A stretch of DNA of 64,000 bases from positions 3,534,001 through 3,598,000 of the forward strand of contig OZ244815.1 of NCBI GenBank assembly GCA_965220235.1. The letters are read 5' to 3'. Below the pieces are notes generated by a model. The model searched no databases, was not told the origin of the DNA, and saw only the letters and a list, made by a program, of their open reading frames with translations. Made by a program: the position numbers and the translations under genes. Source of the stretch: Bin55 sp965220235. Its GTDB lineage: Bacteria; Pseudomonadota; Gammaproteobacteria; Pseudomonadales; Azotimanducaceae. Shown piece after piece: positions 42,724 to 52,123 of this stretch; positions within the stretch are counted from its first letter, which is position 1; each line of letters opens with the position of its first letter.

Positions 42724-45504
42724 ATGACGTCCAGAAGAATCAAAACAAGGTCATTCTGGATCAGCATGGCCGTCGCCTTTTTAGGCGCATCGAGTTACTT
42801 GAACGTTGCTGCTCAAGATACTGACGACGAGGACGAAGATGCGGAAGCTGTTACAGAAGAGATAGTCGTATACGGAATTCGCGGGAGTATGCAGCAATCC
42901 CTCGACAGAAAGAAACTGGCCGATCACTTCAAAGACACCATTACGGCTGAAGACATTGGACTGTTTCCTGATCAGAACCTAGCTGAAGCACTACAGCGCG
43001 TGAGTGGGGTGGCAATCGACCGCAAGAGCGGTGAAGGCGCCTTCGTTAGCGTACGCGGACTTGGTCCGAATTTCGTGCAAACAACGATCGGCGGGCGCGT
43101 GTCAGCGTCGAATGTGTCGCCCGGGAGTCATGATGGTCGAGGCGCGACGAACGCTGGTTCTCGTGTTGTAGGTTTCCATGCTTTTCAATCCGGGCTTGTT
43201 CAAGCAGTCGAGGTTCATAAATCACCTCGTGCAGATCACGTCGAAGGTGGACTCGGTGGCTTCGTCGATATTCAAGCACGTAAGCCATTTGATCTCGGTG
43301 AGCGTCACATGGCCTTCAACATCGATACGACGATCAATGAATTGGCTGACGATACGGCCCCAGGAGTATTCGCACTATTTAGCGATATGTTGTCAGAGGA
43401 ATTGGGGTTCATGGTCTCCGCGCAATGGGACAACCGAGTTTTTCGGTCAGATTCCCTGCACCACTACTCCTACGTCGGTGATCCTAGAAGTGTCACGTTG
43501 GACGGCGTAACGATGACGGGCTACTACCCGCGACAGCTCCTCGGTGAACTGCACATCACAGATCGAGATCGATTGAATGTTTCGTCTGCACTTCAATTCC
43601 GTCCATCAGACCGAGTTGACATCACTGTAGACCTATTGCTCACGGAAAATGCTGAAAACGAACGCGATTTCTGGCGAGATTTTCGATTACAGCAAGGGCA
43701 TCCACGAATTACATCGGCAGCCATCGAAGACGACAATGGCACTGGGATTTTCACACAAGTTTCCACCTCCGGTGCGGGTCTATTCGTACAACATGCCACC
43801 GAAGTGGTCGATACTCAAGCCGTAAATCTTGGCGCTAACCTTCAAATTCAAGCTACCGATCGACTGTCCCTCAATTTCGATGCAACGATTTCGCAAACCG
43901 AGTCACCAATCACCAATCGTGATTACCTAATTAGAAATACGAGAACGCAAATGTCGTATCGGAAAAATGGACCGGGCGGTCTACCCGCGTTGACAACGAC
44001 TTCGCCAATCAACGATCCTAGTTTCTTTCAAGTTGTTAAGCACTCGATTCAAGATCATCTGGTTGACGATGAGGTCACCCAGATTAGAGCGGACGCGACC
44101 TTTGAGATTGGAGGCGCCTGGCTTGAATCGGTCCAATTTGGCATCCGTAGATACGATCAAAACAGACGCGACCGCCATCGTTACCTAAATAGTCGAGCGT
44201 TTCTAGGTTCAAGCCTTGACGAGTTCGGTGGTCGTTATCCGTTTCCTGCAGAAGGTGATTTCCTCAGTGGACTAGGAAATGACTTCCCAGCGCCGGTTGT
44301 TAACCCGAATCTTGATGTCATTCAAGAGACATTTGTTACACGACCGGATGAAATTCTGGCAGGACTTGGATTCAATACCGGAACGGCGAAGTCTTTAGAG
44401 GATTTCCGAGTCGGTCGGTTCAACGAGGACCTAAATCACGATGACGATGGGACGGCCGTTTACGGCATGATCACATTTACTGGAGAATTGGGTGAGACAC
44501 CGTATTCCGGTAATCTCGGGGTTCGTTATATCAATAACAGCACAGGATCCGTCGGCGAAATCGCCGAACCGGTTTCAATCGACTACTCCGATCCGACAGT
44601 ACCCGAGATCATCCTATCCGATCCAACGTATGTGAACGTAGGTCATGACTACTCACGAGTATTGCCTTCATTCAATGTGCGATTCGACCCTCGTGACGAT
44701 ATCGTAATTCGCGCATCACTGGCGAAGGTGATGAGTCGACCGCGCTACCTGGACCTAAACCCACGAAAGTCCGTTCAAGCTCGAGTCCGCACGATGCGAG
44801 GCGGCAACGGTGAGCTCGATCCTACGATGGCAACCCAGTTCGACCTCGCATTCGAGTGGTATTTCGCGGATTACTCCATCGCCCAAGTCGGCTTCTTTAC
44901 TAAAGATATCGAAGCGTTCGTTCAACCAGATATTGAGGAAGTACCCTTTCCTGGTCTGACCGATCCTGAAACGAATCTCCCGCTCGTGTTCTCGCTGTTT
45001 AGACCGCTGAACACCGGCGCGTCGAGTTTGACAGGTGTTGAATTGGCATTCCAACGAACGTTCGCTGACCTACTTCCTGCACCATTGGACGGGCTCGGCG
45101 TGATTGCGAACTGGACGATCATTAATTCCGGTTCTGATTTTCGCAACGAGAAAACGAATGCTGCTTACGGGATTCCGGGGTTATCAGAGAACACGATCAA
45201 CTTTACGGTCTTCTATGAGAAAGACCGAATCGCCGCGCGTGTCTCCTACAACTCTCGCGACGACTTCCTCGATCAGACCGCGGATGGTCAAGGTCATCCA
45301 TATTTCGTTGACGCTTACTCTCAGATAGATGCGTCCTTGGGATTCACGTTAAACGATAGGGTTGCGTTTAGTCTCGAAGCGATCAACATTGGCGACGAAA
45401 ATGTGTACTACTACAACCTCCTCGGGACGGGAACACAGGAACACTTTTCGAGCGCAATTAACGCGGGTCGCCGATTCCAATTCGGCGTTCGTGTAAAGAT
45501 GTAG
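42724..45504 (+). CDS. TonB-dependent receptor
   Basis: This 926-residue outer-membrane receptor has a signal peptide (about 1-30, ending SYLNVAAQ), an acidic stretch, then EEIVVYGIRGSMQQSL. The plug domain runs from about 50 to 185, with FPDQNLAEALQRVSGVAIDR and VHKSPRADHVEGGLGGFVDI. The barrel ends in the typical NAGRRFQFGVRVKM with a terminal aromatic two residues from the hydrophobic end pattern. The plug resembles the TIGR01782-type receptors common in carbohydrate-using Caulobacter and Alteromonas relatives. A strong ribosome site (AAGGAG) precedes the ATG. Its place between YejE and YejA suggests it feeds that transporter. Confidence 0.95.
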   Translation: MTSRRIKTRSFWISMAVAFLGASSYLNVAAQDTDDEDEDAEAVTEEIVVYGIRGSMQQSLDRKKLADHFKDTITAEDIGLFPDQNLAEALQRVSGVAIDRKSGEGAFVSVRGLGPNFVQTTIGGRVSASNVSPGSHDGRGATNAGSRVVGFHAFQSGLVQAVEVHKSPRADHVEGGLGGFVDIQARKPFDLGERHMAFNIDTTINELADDTAPGVFALFSDMLSEELGFMVSAQWDNRVFRSDSLHHYSYVGDPRSVTLDGVTMTGYYPRQLLGELHITDRDRLNVSSALQFRPSDRVDITVDLLLTENAENERDFWRDFRLQQGHPRITSAAIEDDNGTGIFTQVSTSGAGLFVQHATEVVDTQAVNLGANLQIQATDRLSLNFDATISQTESPITNRDYLIRNTRTQMSYRKNGPGGLPALTTTSPINDPSFFQVVKHSIQDHLVDDEVTQIRADATFEIGGAWLESVQFGIRRYDQNRRDRHRYLNSRAFLGSSLDEFGGRYPFPAEGDFLSGLGNDFPAPVVNPNLDVIQETFVTRPDEILAGLGFNTGTAKSLEDFRVGRFNEDLNHDDDGTAVYGMITFTGELGETPYSGNLGVRYINNSTGSVGEIAEPVSIDYSDPTVPEIILSDPTYVNVGHDYSRVLPSFNVRFDPRDDIVIRASLAKVMSRPRYLDLNPRKSVQARVRTMRGGNGELDPTMATQFDLAFEWYFADYSIAQVGFFTKDIEAFVQPDIEEVPFPGLTDPETNLPLVFSLFRPLNTGASSLTGVELAFQRTFADLLPAPLDGLGVIANWTIINSGSDFRNEKTNAAYGIPGLSENTINFTVFYEKDRIAARVSYNSRDDFLDQTADGQGHPYFVDAYSQIDASLGFTLNDRVAFSLEAINIGDENVYYYNLLGTGTQEHFSSAINAGRRFQFGVRVKM

Positions 45505-45520
45505 CACTACCAACATACCG

Positions 45521-45556
45521 GAGCAGCGTTGTGCCGAGCGAAGTACACCGCTGCTT
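45521..45556 (+). terminator. Hairpin after the TonB-dependent receptor gene
   Basis: AGCAGCG (45522-45528) pairs with CGCTGCT (45549-45555), and parts of the 20-base interval can pair further. It starts 16 bp after the receptor stop codon. Only a few T follow the stem, so termination efficiency is doubtful, but position and stem strength suit a terminator or a stabilising 3' end. Confidence 0.4.
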
Positions 45557-45704
45557 CGTTCTTCACCCTCCACCTGCACGCGCGTTTTTCGTGATGCATG
45601 CAGTTCGCACACGCTAGTTCACATCAATACAGCACGGTCGTTTGTGACCAAAGAGTTCTATCTCCGCTCCTACTAACGCAACTCAGTAGCTACACTCAAT
45701 CGCT

Positions 45705-47570
45705 ATGAAGTTATCACACAGACCAACCTCGACACTTTGCCGCTTACTAGCGGTTCTCATCGTAGATCTGACACAACCATTAACTTCCGTTGAACTGGAA
45801 TATCAACACGGAATTTCGCTGCTACACGAACTTAAGTACCCGGCCGACTTCGAACACTTCGAATATGCCGATCCTGACGCGCCGAAGGGCGGCAGACTCG
45901 TTTTATCAACGACGGCGCCTATCGTGAATTTCAATGGTGCGCGTGGCCCAGAATTGCCGAATGCAATGGGGTTGGGACGCACGTTTGAGCGGCTACTCAT
46001 TAGAAGTGCCGATGAACTATCCGGTCTCTACGGTCAATTAGCAGCAGGGGTCGCGTTATCGCCCGACCGTACATCGTTGTTCTTCCGTCTACACGACCAT
46101 GCACACTGGCATGATGGTGTTCCTGTTACGACGGATGACATCCAGTTCACTTACGACCAAATCATGTCTTCCGTGCATGGAAGAGTGTATTTTCAAAGTT
46201 GGATCGAATCGCTGGAAATACTCGGTCCAAAGGACTTCGCGGTCCATCACCGATCGACCTTTAACAATTCAAACTTGGTCGCGATGACGTGGTTTCCAGT
46301 GCGTCCGGCACATTACTGGGAAGGACGCGACCCAAACAAGCCAACATTAATACCTCCTGTTGGCAGTGGCCCCTATCGGGTCGCGGATTTCGACCGCTCG
46401 TACGTTACATACAAACGCGTCGATGACTACTGGGGACGCGATATCCCAGTGAATCGGGGACGGTACAACTTTGACGAGATCCGATACGAGGTGTACCGTG
46501 ACCAGAGCGTCGCTCGCGAGGCATTTCGAAAAGGACTATTCGACATCATGTTCGAAAATGACATCCGTCATTGGATGTCTTCCTATGATGTTCCAGCATT
46601 AGCCGCCAACCGGATACGTCAATCGACTCGTGAAGTCCGGAAGTTCATCGGAGCGGAACGCGCAATTGCTCTGAATTCACGTCGCAGTTTCCTGAGCGAT
46701 GTGCGAGTACGCGAAGCATTGACGTTAGCGTTCGATTTCGAATGGCAAAACCGCGTTATGAGGCACGGTACGCAAACTCGTGCGCTGAGTAACTTCGCGA
46801 ATTCGCAGTTCGCTGCAGAAGGATTACCGACCGATTCTGAGCTTGAAATTCTCAAACCGTTTCAGTCTCGTGTTCCTCCCCGTGTATTTACTCACGCGTT
46901 CACCTTACCTGTTTCCACCGGACACGGTATTAATCGAGTCGCACTTGAACGAGCACGCGAGTTACTTGAAGCGGCGGGCTGGCGTCTACGAGACGGGCGA
47001 TTGGTAAATGAACTCGGCGAGGCGTTCGAATTCGAGATTCTCACTCAAGACCCGTCAATGCAGAGAGTCCTACTACCTTATACAGAAACGCTGCGTCTTC
47101 TAGGCATTGATGGACGAATGCGACTTGTGGACAACGTTACGGCTATCAACCTCTTGCGCGGGCGTGATTTTGATGCGTACGTTCGAGAACACCTACTTTT
47201 GAATCCGCCCGTGGGTGAACTGCGCAATCATTTCAGTTCAAGCGCGGCTGGAGTTCAAATGGGCGGAAACATGGTTGGAGTACGTGACGAAGTGGTTGAC
47301 GCTCTCGTTGAAATGGCAGAACAGGCTTCAACCATCGAACAAATGAGCGCCATCGTAAAAGCCCTTGATCGAGTCGTGTTATGGGGTTTCTATCACATAC
47401 AGATCAATGCGACCGAATTAGAAAGATTTCTTTATTGGGACAAGTTCGGGCGACCATCAGGAGAGGCAGCCGCGAGCCTAGAGTACTTAACAGGAAGTTC
47501 AGTGCGCGTGCTTGACAGTTGGTGGATCGACCAACTCAAGGAACAAAGACTCGCCCAGATACAGAATTGA
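45705..47570 (+). CDS. yejA: Extracellular solute-binding protein, YejA-like (locus A)
   Basis: This 621-residue periplasmic protein has a signal-peptide-like N-terminus and the YejA opening pattern LKYPADFEHFEYADPDAPKGG. HWHDGVPVTTDDIQFTYDQIM near residue 133 and SGPYRVADFDRSYVTYKRVDDYWG near residue 222 are SBP family 5 signatures, and RRSFLSDVRVREALTLAFDFEW near residue 328 is close to the E. coli YejA segment. It binds the substrate for YejBE. It stands 200 bp after the receptor and likely has its own promoter. The paralogue is at 60668-62536. Confidence 0.93.
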   Translation: MKLSHRPTSTLCRLLAVLIVDLTQPLTSVELEYQHGISLLHELKYPADFEHFEYADPDAPKGGRLVLSTTAPIVNFNGARGPELPNAMGLGRTFERLLIRSADELSGLYGQLAAGVALSPDRTSLFFRLHDHAHWHDGVPVTTDDIQFTYDQIMSSVHGRVYFQSWIESLEILGPKDFAVHHRSTFNNSNLVAMTWFPVRPAHYWEGRDPNKPTLIPPVGSGPYRVADFDRSYVTYKRVDDYWGRDIPVNRGRYNFDEIRYEVYRDQSVAREAFRKGLFDIMFENDIRHWMSSYDVPALAANRIRQSTREVRKFIGAERAIALNSRRSFLSDVRVREALTLAFDFEWQNRVMRHGTQTRALSNFANSQFAAEGLPTDSELEILKPFQSRVPPRVFTHAFTLPVSTGHGINRVALERARELLEAAGWRLRDGRLVNELGEAFEFEILTQDPSMQRVLLPYTETLRLLGIDGRMRLVDNVTAINLLRGRDFDAYVREHLLLNPPVGELRNHFSSSAAGVQMGGNMVGVRDEVVDALVEMAEQASTIEQMSAIVKALDRVVLWGFYHIQINATELERFLYWDKFGRPSGEAAASLEYLTGSSVRVLDSWWIDQLKEQRLAQIQN

Positions 47571-47614
47571 TGCTCAAATGAAGCCCCAAGTCCGCTATTT
47601 ATGGCAGGCGAACG

Positions 47615-48649
47615 CTATAGCTGCAAGAATTTGAATTCCGTACTAGGTTTTCCAATCGCCCATAGGCTACATGTGCCGTTCGTGCCATCCAGACGGTATT
47701 CCAGCTCCGGTTCAAACTTAAAACGTAACAGCTCCCGCTGACAGTAGAGTTGAAACTCATTTATGACTCCGCTGACGTCCGTCACTGCAAACTGATTTCT
47801 AAGTAGTACATACTTCCACTTGCCGTCTTTGTCGAGTAAGCCTTTTACCGAATAGGTTCTGTCCGCGTCGCGTAGTTCTTCAATGGAATTCCTGTATTGC
47901 TGAAGATCTGCCTTCCGCGATTCGTCCAATTCTTCTATTTTCTCTAGTACATTGATCGTGCGCAACGATTCTCTGTAGTGTCCTAGCTGAATCTGTAGCT
48001 CAAGTTTCGACCATAGTAGATTCTCGAACAGATTCTCATCCATGTAGCGTGGTGTCTCGTTATAGCCGAGTGCTCGGTTCACGCTTGACAACTGCTGCGT
48101 TGGTGTTCCCCACTTCCTCTCAAAATAAAACCTCGCCGTCCAGTACATAGCATCTTCATAGAGTGTCTTCGTTCGCTCGCGAAGCTTCTCAAGTCGGGAG
48201 CTTGAGTCGTTCTGATCGCCTGCTTCAATTGCACGAACAGTTTCCATAAAACCCGCTCTAAACTGCTTAAAGTATGCTGGCGAATCTCCATGGATCGAAA
48301 ATGCGACTTTGAAGCGATGAACGCCATCAACTTTCTCGCCCTTATATTCGCCGGGTTCAAAAGTCGTTTTTTTAAGCGATCGGATCGCTGCTCGCTGAAA
48401 CGCGGAGTGACCTACTGCATCAACTACAACGATGTCATAGGGTTTGCCCTCGCGATCAACCATCGTCTCAAGCTCAACCCATCCTTCTTGATCCCTTGAA
48501 AGAGCCGCTTGAGGGTACAGTATTGGACCGCGTTTGATAACTTTAGGCGACGTGAGTGTCGGGATCTCTTTCCCATTAGATTCCGCATATGTAGTACCGC
48601 TAAAGCCGACAAGGCCAACAGTCAAAAGCAGCAACGCATGATTAATCAA
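47615..48649 (-). CDS. TonB C-terminal-domain protein with unique helical C-terminus, copy 1
   Basis: This 344-residue protein starts at TTG and has a signal peptide (HALLLLTVGLVGFSGTTYA). Residues about 35-115 form a TonB_C-like domain (PQAALSRDQEGWVELETMVDREGKP, then AIRSLKKTTFEPGEYKGEKV). The remaining 230 residues are helical, contain YEDAMYWTARFYFE and LLWSKLELQIQLG, and end with two Cys and the sequence FKFLQL. There is no transmembrane anchor plus proline-rich linker, so it is not a normal TonB. It is a full-length paralogue of the neighbour at 48854-50053. Function unknown; envelope location is inferred. Confidence 0.8.
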   Translation of the reverse strand: MINHALLLLTVGLVGFSGTTYAESNGKEIPTLTSPKVIKRGPILYPQAALSRDQEGWVELETMVDREGKPYDIVVVDAVGHSAFQRAAIRSLKKTTFEPGEYKGEKVDGVHRFKVAFSIHGDSPAYFKQFRAGFMETVRAIEAGDQNDSSSRLEKLRERTKTLYEDAMYWTARFYFERKWGTPTQQLSSVNRALGYNETPRYMDENLFENLLWSKLELQIQLGHYRESLRTINVLEKIEELDESRKADLQQYRNSIEELRDADRTYSVKGLLDKDGKWKYVLLRNQFAVTDVSGVINEFQLYCQRELLRFKFEPELEYRLDGTNGTCSLWAIGKPSTEFKFLQL

Positions 48650-48853
48650 AGATATACACCGAAAACTCTTGATAGACCGATTGAGCTCGTGACGACGACG
48701 GACATTCTTATATATCCGCTAGATTATCGCATTAAGGCAAAGACTTAGTGTCCCCGCGAGAAGCTACGACAGAACTTTATCCGTACAAAACGGGACTATA
48801 GAAGAATCGCTTTGTTCGGTCCCGTTGGACGAGCAGAATCTTCTCTACGAGAC

Positions 48854-50053
48854 TCATAACTGAATAAACCTAAAGCTTGAACCAGGATCACCGGTCACGG
48901 CTACTCCACAGGTGCCACTTGAATGGTTGTAGCTGTACTCGCGGTCGGATTCAAACTTGAAACGAAGTCTATCGCGCTGGCAGGTCAGAATGAGTTCCTC
49001 AACGACGCCTCTCACGTCCACTAAACTAAATCGATTTCGAATCAACTCGTAAGACCATTTCCCTTCAGGACCGATCAACCCTTCAATCGAAATGAGCTTG
49101 CTCGAAGACTTCAGATTTTCAATTGAGCGCTTGAATTTAGCTACGTTTTGCAGTAGCGCTTCGTCGACTCCCTTCATTTCATGGAATCTCTCGATAGTGT
49201 TCAATGCGGACACGTATTTCTTTAGTTGCAATTGAAGGACCAATTTAGACCAAAGTAGCTTATGGTGCAGATTAGGATCCATGTAACGTCGGGCTCTGTC
49301 ATGGCCTATTGCTCTGGTGACGCTTAGCAGTTGTTCGGAAACCGTCCCCCATGCTTGCTCGAAGTAGTACTTCGCTGTCCAGTACATCGCATCTTCATGA
49401 AGTGTTCTTCTTCGCTCGCGGAGAACCTCCAAGCCATCCTCGGCCTCTGGTTTCTGTTTACTTGAGATCGCATTCACGACTTCGTAAAACCGACGTTTGA
49501 ACGAACTGGCAAAGAGCGCTCTCTTATCCACCATCTCAAAGGTGTATTGCATGTTGTAATCATGATCGACCTTTTCGCCGTTGTATTCGCCAGGTCGAAA
49601 TCTCGTTCCCTTGAGCGCACCGATGGCAGCATCCTCAAACAATCTACTACCTGATCTATCTGCAACGGAGATTCCATATGGGTTACCTTCAGTATCCACT
49701 GTGAAATGTAAATACACCCAACCTTCTACTCCCTTTGACAAAGCACGACGTGGATATTGGAGCGTTCCATACTCGATCACCTTTGGCATCTTTATGGATT
49801 CACTCGTTAGCGACTGCGATTCGGTGCGCTTGTCTTCTCCTAACGTAGCAAAAGTTGGCCCAATTAGGGTTGCACACATTAATGCGAGTGGAAGAAAACC
49901 TGACGGTACATCCCATCGTGACAGAATCCTTACCGCGAAATTCACTGATGACGCCGGGCGACTGAACATACAGACGCTCAGTATGGGATGAATCCTGTAT
50001 CGTTGAGCCCAAAAAATCGTTGTCTTCGACTTCCATTCAATTAGTGACGTCAT
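48854..50053 (-). CDS. TonB C-terminal-domain protein with unique helical C-terminus, copy 2
   Basis: This protein of about 399 residues aligns end to end with the preceding copy: PRRALSKGVEGWVYLHFTVD, RFRPGEYNGEKVDHDYN, LHEDAMYWTAKYYFE, LLWSKLVLQLQLK and the ending FRFIQL. A hydrophobic segment near GFLPLALMCATLIGPTFA probably is the export signal, so the true start may be the ATG at 49969. I list the ATG at 50053; a TTG at 50062 is also open. It follows the NTF2-like gene closely and belongs to the minus-strand run led by the sugar-acid dehydratase. Function unknown. Confidence 0.75.
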   Translation of the reverse strand: MTSLIEWKSKTTIFWAQRYRIHPILSVCMFSRPASSVNFAVRILSRWDVPSGFLPLALMCATLIGPTFATLGEDKRTESQSLTSESIKMPKVIEYGTLQYPRRALSKGVEGWVYLHFTVDTEGNPYGISVADRSGSRLFEDAAIGALKGTRFRPGEYNGEKVDHDYNMQYTFEMVDKRALFASSFKRRFYEVVNAISSKQKPEAEDGLEVLRERRRTLHEDAMYWTAKYYFEQAWGTVSEQLLSVTRAIGHDRARRYMDPNLHHKLLWSKLVLQLQLKKYVSALNTIERFHEMKGVDEALLQNVAKFKRSIENLKSSSKLISIEGLIGPEGKWSYELIRNRFSLVDVRGVVEELILTCQRDRLRFKFESDREYSYNHSSGTCGVAVTGDPGSSFRFIQL

Positions 50054-50065
50054 GTATTTCAACTA

Positions 50066-50833
50066 TCAGCGCACTTCGACGAGAGACCCTGCTTGTCCAT
50101 CGATCAAGGACACAGCAGCGATTAGATGCTGTGTGCTCCGTTGATCGATAAGGAACACTGCGTAACCTACGTGATCTGTATCGAATTGAAACGAAACAGC
50201 AACGTTCGCGCCTTGTCGACCGTACTGTACCACTGTAACGGCATCGAATTTGCCCGGGGTCAAACTGAACTCAGGCAGTGAGAGTGTGAGCGATGACTCA
50301 GTCTCGAACTGCTGAACAGCGCCTAGACCTACAACGATAAACGGATAGCGAACGAGCCTCGCACACCCACCCAAATCATCATCCTTTAGTAACTGAAGAA
50401 ATCGTCTAACTAAATTCGCAGGTTGCTGATCCGTAATGTCGTCCCAAGTCGGAGTCGCACCGCAGGCGAACCGCGCTTGTACGCCCCATCTTCCCTGCGG
50501 TTTCGTAAGAACGTAAACAACCCGGTTCGAAAGGATCGGCTGATCCGCAGCGTCATATCGCACCCATCCACCCACTAGATGCAGCTTTTCGGGCGCGGTC
50601 TGGATAGCTCTTGGTTTTATCCCTTCCGTTCGAACCCAACCTGTCGCTTCTCGTCGGGTCCAAGTTGCCGCCGCGGCAAATTCCTCCGCAGTTTCGAAAT
50701 GCTCCACACGCCCCTGCGCGGCTACACGCACGTGTGGATAACTCATCACAGCCGCCCACGCCCGCGCATCCTTCGCGCGATCAGCACGAAAAAACTCCCA
50801 GTACGTGGCTTCGGGTGTCCGCCCTATGACCAA
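50066..50833 (-). CDS. NTF2-like (SnoaL fold) protein, copy 1
   Basis: This 255-residue protein appears to contain two NTF2-like halves, residues about 8-125 and 135-250. The first has YWEFFRADRAKDARAWAAVMSY with PHVRV after it, and GRWGVQARF; the second has RRFLQLLKDDDLGGCARLV with its own repeat of strands. It is a paralogue of the protein at 56733-57431, sharing YPHVRV, GGWVRYDAADQPILSN and GRWGVQ. The TTG start overlaps the dehydratase stop and is supported by AAGGAG four bases before it. The fold often holds small ligands or catalyses isomerisation; the role here is unknown. Confidence 0.78.
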   Translation of the reverse strand: MVIGRTPEATYWEFFRADRAKDARAWAAVMSYPHVRVAAQGRVEHFETAEEFAAAATWTRREATGWVRTEGIKPRAIQTAPEKLHLVGGWVRYDAADQPILSNRVVYVLTKPQGRWGVQARFACGATPTWDDITDQQPANLVRRFLQLLKDDDLGGCARLVRYPFIVVGLGAVQQFETESSLTLSLPEFSLTPGKFDAVTVVQYGRQGANVAVSFQFDTDHVGYAVFLIDQRSTQHLIAAVSLIDGQAGSLVEVR

Positions 50834-51978
50834 TCCACTCCTTGTCTCGATGGATTGCTCCCTAATCTATGTGCCCATGGTCGTGCGTTCTCGTTCCACG
50901 GATGTGCAGCCAACCATTCCTCATTCATCGACACGCCGAGTCCAGGTCCAGGAGGTAGTCCAAAGTAACCGTCTTCTTGAACAGGGAAATCGCCAACTGT
51001 CGCGTCAACGAACCACGGATGAATACCACCTTCCTGTATCACGAAATTCGGCGTACAAACATCCAAATGCAGTGCTGCAACAGTGGCAAAGGGGCCGTAG
51101 CAGTTGTGCGGTTGTATGCCGACGTAGTACGCCTCCGCCATCGCGGCAATCTTCTTGGTTTCAAGAATCCCGCCGGCATACATGATGTCGGGTTGAATGA
51201 GATCGACGGCGTGCAAAGGCAGTAGGTCTGCAAAATCAAATTTGGTCAGCAACCGTTCCCCAGTCGCGATCGGGATGTTCACTTGGTCTGAAACACGCTT
51301 CAAAGCATCGAGATTCTGTGGAGGAACGGGCTCTTCGAAATAGAAGGGACGATAGGGTTCCATCCGATTTCCGACTCGAATGGCATCAGACGGCGAAAGA
51401 CGTCCATGGACTTCTACAAATAGCTCAACATCGTCGCCGACTGCTTCTCTGACTGCCTTCAGTTTTTCTACAGCTAAATCTTCCGAGCGACGGTCGATGA
51501 ATATGCCTCGATGTTCAAACGGATCGCCTTTGAGCGCAGTCAATCCACGCTCGATGTGATTCATCGCGTTCTGTACTGCTGCTTCAGGTGTTGGTCCGTC
51601 CCATCTGCCGTACGTCCAAATCCGATCACGAATCTTGCCACCAAGTAATTCGTACACCGGTGCGTTTAACGCTTGTCCCTTGATATCCCACAGGGCGATC
51701 TCGATACCACTAATCGCAGACATCTGCACAACGCCGCCACGAACGTGGAAATAGTGGTAGAGTGTATGCCAGTGCTTCTCGATCGCCATCGGATCCTCGC
51801 CCACAAGTAACTGGCCGAACTCATCGACCATGGTCGCTACTGCCAGCGGTCCACTTGTCGCCTCTCCCCAACCAACGATCCCTTCGTCGGTCTCGATTTT
51901 GACATACACATAGTTGCGTGTCACTCTTGGACCCGTTGGTCCACTAGCCGGTATGGCTTTAACCGCAGTGATTTTCAT
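50824..51978 (-). CDS. Enolase superfamily sugar-acid dehydratase (DgoD-like), second copy
   Basis: This 384-residue protein has the capping-domain segment ETDEGIVGWGEATSGPLAV near residue 32. Metal ligands are Glu in LFVEVHGRL near residue 204, Glu in FYFEEPVPP near residue 231 and Glu in IATGERLL near residue 257. His in IQPHNCYGP near residue 306 and His in EVHG complete the D-galactonate/D-arabinonate dehydratase-like pattern. It differs from the copy at 19639-20799 in most positions. It leads a minus-strand run with the NTF2-like and two TonB_C genes, overlapping the NTF2-like gene by 10 bp. Confidence 0.87.
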   Translation of the reverse strand: MKITAVKAIPASGPTGPRVTRNYVYVKIETDEGIVGWGEATSGPLAVATMVDEFGQLLVGEDPMAIEKHWHTLYHYFHVRGGVVQMSAISGIEIALWDIKGQALNAPVYELLGGKIRDRIWTYGRWDGPTPEAAVQNAMNHIERGLTALKGDPFEHRGIFIDRRSEDLAVEKLKAVREAVGDDVELFVEVHGRLSPSDAIRVGNRMEPYRPFYFEEPVPPQNLDALKRVSDQVNIPIATGERLLTKFDFADLLPLHAVDLIQPDIMYAGGILETKKIAAMAEAYYVGIQPHNCYGPFATVAALHLDVCTPNFVIQEGGIHPWFVDATVGDFPVQEDGYFGLPPGPGLGVSMNEEWLAAHPWNENARPWAHRLGSNPSRQGVDWS

Positions 51979-52123
51979 GTTCTATTACGCTTATATCGTT
52001 ATTTTTTCGAGGGAGGTCGCATACTAAATTTCTGTTTCCATCAACTGAATAAACCACCCTTTTCACACCGAGAGGATCTTCTTCAGCTAGGAATCCTGCG
52101 TTCATTCAAGACCCGCGCGATCA

